From contig NW_018149007.1 in the NCBI RefSeq assembly GCF_002042975.1, positions 2,536,031 to 2,600,030 on the forward strand: a DNA stretch of 64,000 nt. Reading direction: 5' to 3'. The translations under genes were made by a program, and so were the position numbers. Positions within the stretch are counted from its first letter, which is position 1, and every line of letters starts with the position of its first letter. The notes beneath the pieces were generated by a model, which was given only the letters and a program-made list of their open reading frames with translations, was not told the DNA's origin and ran no database searches. The DNA comes from Orbicella faveolata. Its lineage: Eukaryota; Cnidaria; Anthozoa; Scleractinia; Merulinidae. This document shows, one piece after another, positions 56,890 to 64,000 of the stretch.

Positions 56890-57006
56890 TAGCCTGCGAA
56901 CAGGCTCCCGGTGAGCCCGAAGGAAGCCGCTTTGCTCTCCGAATTCTTCTGTTTCGCGATCGCCAAAATTTTTTTCCGTCCTCGCCGGGAGCCTGTTCGT
57001 AGGCTA
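56890..57006. mobile_element. TAGCCTGCG-family fold-back element, copy 3 (117 bp)
   Basis: Ends TAGCCTGCGAACAGGCTCC, then cgg, and its inverted partner ccgggagcctgttcgtaggc plus ta. It is flanked by a perfect 9-bp direct repeat TTTTTGCTC (56881-56889 and 57007-57015). Short and non-coding, so a MITE of the same family as copy 2. Confidence 0.8.
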
Positions 57007-59279
57007 TTTTTGCTCTGGCTCACGTATTTGACGCTCTGTGTGGAGGGCGCGAAAACCTTATTGTCTACAATGCCATGAAGTGGGTTTATAAATTAACAAG
57101 TTTTAACGAGATTTCTCAATGACAGACGGGTACCTACAGTAACGTCAATTTTTTTTATTACCAAGTAGTTTTCTTTAAAGTTTGGCTTTGTTTTCTCAAA
57201 TGGAAAAAAAATCGTTAACCCGTAGATATTCTTTCGGTGTTGTCTAATTCTTAGAGACGACGTACAAGAAATTTTCAAGCCCTTCGTTGTTCACTGCTTT
57301 TAAGTTGAACAAAGAGCGTATAAAGCAATTAAAGTGTGTTTATTCGCCCCTGCCTACGAGCAGTTTAGTTTCGGAATATAATTCTCATTAGGGCTGCAGT
57401 TTCCTCCGGCTCAAATTCTTTCAATATTTCATGTTGTAAGATAAGACATCAATTGAACCAAAATTATTGTAACAAGTTAAACCTCAGGAAGGCTGCCTAC
57501 ACCTTTGGTAGATAAAAGTATGGTGAAAATGCGAACTCCACTCACTCCCCCACTACAGGCAAGTCAACACTCTAAAGCATCGTATTTTAAAGATCCATAT
57601 CGGTTTTACTAAGCAATACCGGAGCACAGGAAAGTCTTAAAATATTTTCAGAAAGTCATTTAATACAAGCAGGACTCTTTATCAGCAAAGATCTGTACTT
57701 GTTCTTTCATTATTGGAATTTTCAACTATTGTTCGTGTCCGCCTCAGCTGAACGCGTAGGACTTTGTCTCCGTCGCCGTAACCGGGCTAGTTTTGACGGA
57801 GAGTGTTTTTGTCTAAACATAGCTTGCTATCAAATCTCTTGTCTAGACAATCAATATATAACGGAAAAAGCGTAGGAACCCTACAGGATGTCGCTAAGTC
57901 ACAAGAGAATTGTAGTTTCAGTATTGGGAGTGATATTGTTTGCTTCTCTATGATTAGGTAAAAACCCCCTTGTCGCTTTAAGCGGAAAGAGAGTCTTGAC
58001 CTTCTTGCAGTGGAGTTTGCGTCAAGTTGTATAGTTGGTCACTATAGTGGATTTGTTAATCTATATATATCTTGTGCTGTTTTCGATGTTTGTTAATTTA
58101 TTTAAATTGGGTGACTGGAAGGAGGATACCGTAGATGATCAACACCTGACCTTGTTACTAGCAGAAAAACAAGCTATGCGTCGTCATTTGAATTTCCTTT
58201 TCTAGCGTGTAAATTTCCTTAACAGCGCTATGTACTTAGTCAGAGCGTGCTAATCGAGCTGAATCACGAACGAAATAATCATAATCACCCTATGCCGAGA
58301 ATTTTGCCTGTGGCCGAGAGGGCGTGTCTTCCGAGTAAACAGTCCAAGCCGGGAGTAGAGGTGAAGCCGGACAAATTAGATGTGAATGAAGGGGAAGGGG
58401 CGGGGAAAAGGAGCTAAAGAGAGAAAGGAATACGCGGGTGACTTGAACTTGGCCAAGATTCTGCTCGCCATTCCATAAAAAAACATATTGTACAGCTTAG
58501 AAAGGAAGCCAGTGACATGTGGGGTGCGCATGTTTCATTTGCTTTACTCTGTCTTTTCAGTTCACAGTAAACAGAGTCACATGCCTTTAAACTGACCAAA
58601 GCCGGCTAAAAAATACTCGTGATGTTTTGTTTCCGCTCCACATGCTAAAAATTTTGAACGCTACGTTTGGGTAAGGACGTAAACTTGAAAGAATTTCATA
58701 TTCTGTCCGGCATTGTCCGGGAAGGATTTTTACGGACGTGTTTGACATAATGATCTTCAACTTCAAGGAAGCGAAAGGGCTGTTTGTGTTCCTGTGTTGA
58801 TCTCGATCGCTGTTTTGTGCTCATTTCAGTTAAAGGCGTTGGCTGATCTTTTTCCTTTCATCCTTACAGCCGGTATTATTACTTGTGGCTATGTGATCCT
58901 GTCACGTCCCAGCTAGTTCTGTCAGTCCTCCTAACATTGACCATCCTAAAGAATGTGTCCTAAACTATGTCCTAAACTCGTTTGCCACGGCCGCATTATG
59001 TTTTTCAGATTCCAGGCCGTCAAATGTAACTGAAGTTACGTTTTTTTTATCTGTGCGACTTATCATGTTAAAATATTACCAACATTAAACATTCGATTAT
59101 CTTTTACCGATATGCAATACACATGCCTTATTTTTTGCTTACGAGGCATGGCGGTCGATGCCAACGTGTTTTACTGTAAGGTCGCTTTTTATGAGAAAGC
59201 AAGAAAATAACGATCATCAATCACAGTTAATTAACGGTAATTTTCTGTTAAAAATATTCTTTACTGAAAGCGACAATAG

Positions 59280-59500
59280 CATTTTAGTATAAATCTACTA
59301 GTACACTAATACCAGTGCCGTTCTCTTACTAGCTACCCAACTCTTTATCAGATCTGTTGAAGGAAGTGCGTAGGCTAGCAATGTGTGGTTGTTAACAAAA
59401 TGGCGGCCGCTTCTTTGCATATTCGGAGTATCCGTGAAGAGGACTCAAATAATTATTTGAACGTCTGGTATGAAATACCTAAACAATTACTCGCTCTCGA
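59280..59500. repeat. Dispersed repeat, copy 2 (related to 10847-11186)
   Basis: Ordered shared blocks with 10847-11186, ending in the same ttactcgctctcgattt. It abuts the start of the duplicated block at 59499. Confidence 0.5.
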
Positions 59501-60553
59501 TTTTGACTCGGGCTGCGCCCTGGTCGACCATCGCGCGATAGTCGACGAAATCTTGAGCACGTAATGTAATTGTTAAATATAGTACACCGAACAAAAACTG
59601 TTAGAGACTGCAAAGGGGGAATTTACACGACTTCGGGTTAGAAATCAACAGGAGTTACTCTGGACGAACTGTTTTGCCGTCAAAGGTAGACGTGTAATAG
59701 AGTTGTAGCACAGAAAGAAGACCAAGAAGTGCAGGTAGCGTTGTTCATTTGCTCATTATTGCGTGTTTAAAAATCGCCATGCTTCGTACCTTCCGTTATC
59801 TTTTATTTCGCCCCACCCCTCGCCGTCCCCTTATGAAACGTGACTCACTACAGACACTACATTGGCGAAAAACTTTCAGCTTCTCCCGCTGCCGTGAAAA
59901 GGGTTACGAAGCATCATCGTTCACGCTTTGCGTGACTCTAACCAAAGCTAAATACATTCTTTATTAGCGGCTACTTTTCGTATTGCATGGACGTGCCATA
60001 TGGGTTTTCGGGTTTCCTGTCTTAAAGGTGTCCTGCTGTGTTCTGTTTTTGTTTTGTATTTTGGTTCGTTGTTTTTTGGTTATATTAATAATTTGGCAGC
60101 TTATCGTTCACATTATTAGATAGTAACCAGGGCAAAATGCAGCCCGCCGACTTGTCTGTAATCTGTAATTTCATCGCTTCGAAGTTATATTTATAATCCA
60201 GACCCTAACCCCTGTCCCACCCCTGTGCATCAGCTTCTGCCTGTGGGCAGTGTTTTAGAATTCATTTCTGTTGATGAAAGTCAATAATTGAAGATTTGTG
60301 TTTGATATGGCTCAAGTTTTTGTGGGTGGCTTCTTTATAATATATTACGTGACGTTTCCTTACTCTTGTTCAAACCTCACGTCAAATACAATGTTTTCCG
60401 TACATTTCCTTCCTCGGTTCTACTTCTAGGTCACGCTACTTCGACGTAAGTTGTGCCTTGTAATCACGCACTCGCGAAGAAAAAATATAATGTTTTTTTG
60501 TGAGCAAATCTCAACGAAGCAAAGAAAAAGAGGGTTTTAAATACTTTAGGTCT
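59499..60553. repeat. Duplicated 1055-bp block, copy A
   Basis: Matches 62946-64000 base for base wherever I compared, at an offset of 3447 bp. It starts gattttgactcgggctgcgc. Its longest open frame (59749-59967) begins at TTG and is not recognised. Confidence 0.9.
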
Positions 60554-62944
60554 TTCATGTGAACTTCGTGCTGCGTTCTCTGGCGTCCGTTCCGTCGGTG
60601 CAACAGTTCATCTCAGCCTTTACAACAGGCAACTATCGCTGAGTACATTTTTAATCGTAATTTTTCTACTGTTACAAATCGTTATTAGTCAGGTGTTATT
60701 GTCATACAGTTTGTTTGCACTTGGGATATTTGCTAATTCCCTATGTTGTGTTCTTGGGCAAAAGACTTAGTTATAACTCACGCTTACTCAGAGTTCGACG
60801 AATTGTTCGGGTAATCTAAGGAAATGGAAGGGGATGGTTAAGTCGAAATTGACGCTACGGCATCCGGTACCTACCCCCCTCCTCCCGCTTAGGATTGGAA
60901 AGGGACGGCCTAAAATAGTAAAGTCAGCAAAGGGCAAACCCTCAAAATCTAAAATTTGCTGTGCGCGACTTAATCAAATTTCTCATCACCGAGGTTGGAA
61001 TAACTAAGTGTCCTCACTTGTCCGCCGACACCTATAATTATTGAGGGATCTATTGTTGCTTAAAAAAAGAGCACATGCACTCATGATTGATTGCTGTCAG
61101 TCAAAGTCTAGATCTCCGCCCCTCGTTGCTTTGTGAGTTTTACCAAGTTGGTAAAGTGAACTGCACGGAAACTTCCCAACTTAACTTAATCGTTAAGAGC
61201 CGAGAAGTAAGTTCATTACTGTTAATTTTCATTCGTTTGCAAGCTTCCAACAATCATTCGTGTTGGAATCGTGTGAGAAACTCACAGACTGACTCAGGGA
61301 AATCGAGGAACAAGTTTTATGTTAACTAACATTGCTCATACATTTCTGTTGTTTCTCAAAAACTCAGTCAATTAAACTGATATAGTTCAGCAATTTGTCT
61401 CTTGCGCACATCTTAGTGTCCTCATTACTGATTCTAGCCATGGTTTCTGAGTGGATATATATTGTTAGAATTTGCCGTTATTAAAAGGCCTTAGCCGGAA
61501 CCGGTCAGTAGAAATAAGAGTTAATAATACTGATATATTAACGCGTCACTAGTGCAATTTAAAGTTTGCTTTCGCTCTTGTTAACTTTTTTTTCCCCTCC
61601 AAAGATCTGCCTCTGGGTTCCTGAAGGTGATCTGGCACACAATTAGAACCAAAAAAAAATCCTTTTCGCGGCTGGCCGCGTTCAGTCGGCAACAGAAGTA
61701 TGGTCATGTCTTGAAACAATATAAGTTGCTGTTGACTGTATCTTTATAGATGATTTATATACAAACCGGTTTAGATCATCTATAATACTGTGCCTCGACC
61801 ATTAGAAACGCGATCTTAGGAAGATATCATGTATTTTAAAAATGAACATTTTCTTTCCGTAGGACTTTCACTCCGGGTTCACTGAGCAAAATTTCCCTTG
61901 ATTGTTTTCGATAGCCGAGACAGCTCTGTTCGTGCGATTGGAAGCTTTATTCTCATCAGATGCCTGCTGAAATTTGTTTGGAAATGTTAGGAGAAATTAG
62001 AATTTAATCACTGAACATTGTGAATTGTGTGTCATTCCCAGTTTTTACGATCTTCTCAGATAAGAACCATGGAACTCACTGGGTCTAAACTAATAGAATG
62101 TATCGTTTTCGTTTACAAACTTTGTTTCATTTTTGACAGTAACAAAACATTTCACACTTTTTGATTGTTGACATTTTCTGAGATCTTTGATCCCCACACG
62201 GATAGTAAAGAAAATAACTTGCTGATAATCTTTCCGCGGTGGTCAGTGGAAATCAGGAAGGAAGTGTTTTTTGAAGGGCCACTCAAGGTGAAACAAATGG
62301 CCATTAACGATATTAATGTTGTTGCCATTAGTCACTTTTAGGCCCCTGTCTTTACCGCTAATGGTTTTTTGGTTCTAGTCGAACGAAAAATGACAATGTA
62401 ATATAAATACCTCATGTATGGGAGAGCGGTAAATAAAAGTCGAGTTTTAACCTAAAGGAAATGGGCGTTGTTTTAATTGTGCTTTTTGTGATGGATTCCG
62501 AGTTGTGATGTTAAAGAAATTGCTGGATTGGCAAGGTTTTGCAAATGTTTTGGTTTGCTGTAGCGAAGAACTTAAAATAGAATTGAGATGTCTTTTCTGT
62601 TTCCAGAGTTCTCTTCTCGGTGACCTGTTAGGGTAAAAATGATTAAACTTTTATTAAAATGAATGAAATGGTTTTGGAAACCGTAATAAAGGAGGATTAT
62701 TTGTAAGCAGTGTTATGAAGCTGCAGCTCAGACATCTTTTATTATCACAGGTGCGATGGGTTAGTTTATCCGCATTGTTTTGAAACCCACTGCTAACCAC
62801 AGGAGCATTGCTCGTAGACACTGCTTCCTTCAGGAAACAAGTTGAAAAGAGAAAAATCAAGATTGTTAGAGTGGATGCGATTAGTTAAATCAGGCTCCTT
62901 TTGAATTGAAAGTTTCACTTTCTGTCCATCAGTGGATCCCACTT

Positions 62945-62945
62945 N
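62945..62945. other. Single N at a sequence junction
   Basis: One ambiguous base exactly where sequence switches from unique DNA to the copy of 59499-60553. It marks a likely contig join. Confidence 0.95.
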
Positions 62946-64000
62946 GATTTTGACTCGGGCTGCGCCCTGGTCGACCATCGCGCGATAGTCGACGAAATCT
63001 TGAGCACGTAATGTAATTGTTAAATATAGTACACCGAACAAAAACTGTTAGAGACTGCAAAGGGGGAATTTACACGACTTCGGGTTAGAAATCAACAGGA
63101 GTTACTCTGGACGAACTGTTTTGCCGTCAAAGGTAGACGTGTAATAGAGTTGTAGCACAGAAAGAAGACCAAGAAGTGCAGGTAGCGTTGTTCATTTGCT
63201 CATTATTGCGTGTTTAAAAATCGCCATGCTTCGTACCTTCCGTTATCTTTTATTTCGCCCCACCCCTCGCCGTCCCCTTATGAAACGTGACTCACTACAG
63301 ACACTACATTGGCGAAAAACTTTCAGCTTCTCCCGCTGCCGTGAAAAGGGTTACGAAGCATCATCGTTCACGCTTTGCGTGACTCTAACCAAAGCTAAAT
63401 ACATTCTTTATTAGCGGCTACTTTTCGTATTGCATGGACGTGCCATATGGGTTTTCGGGTTTCCTGTCTTAAAGGTGTCCTGCTGTGTTCTGTTTTTGTT
63501 TTGTATTTTGGTTCGTTGTTTTTTGGTTATATTAATAATTTGGCAGCTTATCGTTCACATTATTAGATAGTAACCAGGGCAAAATGCAGCCCGCCGACTT
63601 GTCTGTAATCTGTAATTTCATCGCTTCGAAGTTATATTTATAATCCAGACCCTAACCCCTGTCCCACCCCTGTGCATCAGCTTCTGCCTGTGGGCAGTGT
63701 TTTAGAATTCATTTCTGTTGATGAAAGTCAATAATTGAAGATTTGTGTTTGATATGGCTCAAGTTTTTGTGGGTGGCTTCTTTATAATATATTACGTGAC
63801 GTTTCCTTACTCTTGTTCAAACCTCACGTCAAATACAATGTTTTCCGTACATTTCCTTCCTCGGTTCTACTTCTAGGTCACGCTACTTCGACGTAAGTTG
63901 TGCCTTGTAATCACGCACTCGCGAAGAAAAAATATAATGTTTTTTTGTGAGCAAATCTCAACGAAGCAAAGAAAAAGAGGGTTTTAAATACTTTAGGTCT
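62946..64000. repeat. Duplicated 1055-bp block, copy B, probably an assembly artefact
   Basis: Direct-orientation copy of 59499-60553 running to the window end, so the full length is unknown. Absence of visible divergence and the N at its start favour a false duplication or haplotype overlap over a recent genomic duplication. Confidence 0.9.

Larger units (their letters stand above)
55200..62944. other. Intergenic after Sprouty, no supported gene
   Basis: AT-rich with T homopolymers. Contains one TAGCCTGCG-family element (56890-57006), the second copy of a dispersed repeat (59280-59500) and the first copy of the duplicated block (59499-60553). No protein or RNA gene is recognised. Confidence 0.45.

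Noticed and set aside
59749-59967. 72-codon frame present twice (also 63196-63414)
   Set aside because: Duplicate arises from the assembly repeat; the frame starts at TTG and resembles no protein.
1-64000. CRISPR arrays, operons, ribosome binding sites or prokaryotic mobile elements
   Set aside because: Spliced animal genes and AT-rich repeat-laden DNA show a nuclear eukaryotic genome; no regularly spaced repeats of CRISPR type are present.

Overview
The window is animal nuclear DNA, most likely from an anthozoan cnidarian and probably a stony coral. It is AT-rich, has compact intron-containing genes with GT/AG splice sites, and carries many short fold-back repeats of kinds I recall as common in coral and sea anemone assemblies. 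The organism assignment is inferred from gene and repeat character, not from a species marker. Two N tracts (34423-34510 and a single N at 62945) show it is a draft scaffold.

Four protein-coding genes are supported. (1) Minus strand, 16896 to 6472: a complete seven-exon FGFRL1-like (kinase-less FGF receptor-like) gene. My splice reconstruction gives 604 residues with every intron in phase 1: signal peptide, three Ig domains, one membrane span and a 143-residue tail with Cys/His heptad repeats. (2) Minus strand, 38672 to 30870: a complete three-exon ADP-ribosylhydrolase ARH3 (ADPRS) gene of 356 residues. (3) Plus strand, 38797 to 39690: an unrecognised single-exon protein with a mitochondrial-type N-terminus, head-to-head with ARH3 across 124 bp. 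(4) Plus strand, 53463 to 54446: a single-exon Sprouty gene of 327 residues with its poly(A) signal at 55177. A possible orphan terminal exon lies at 26374-26669 (minus).

The rest is non-coding as far as I can see. 1-6471 has no gene I can support. 17020-26373 and 26670-30869 hold scattered fold-back repeats. ARH3 intron 1 contains a 3.3-kb DNA transposon (33995-37308) with ~420-bp terminal inverted repeats, a decayed internal coding region and an assembly gap. Three copies of a TAGCCTGCG-ended fold-back family occur at 23413, 39755 and 56890; two have perfect 9-bp target-site duplications. 39691-53462 is mostly repeats and unassigned DNA upstream of Sprouty. The last 1055 bp (62946-64000) repeat 59499-60553 with no difference I could see and follow a single N, so they are probably an assembly duplication.

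Functionally, FGFRL1 and Sprouty are both modulators or antagonists of FGF receptor signalling in other animals, and here they lie about 37 kb apart, separated by the ARH3 gene pair. Whether this linkage means anything depends on synteny in other cnidarians.
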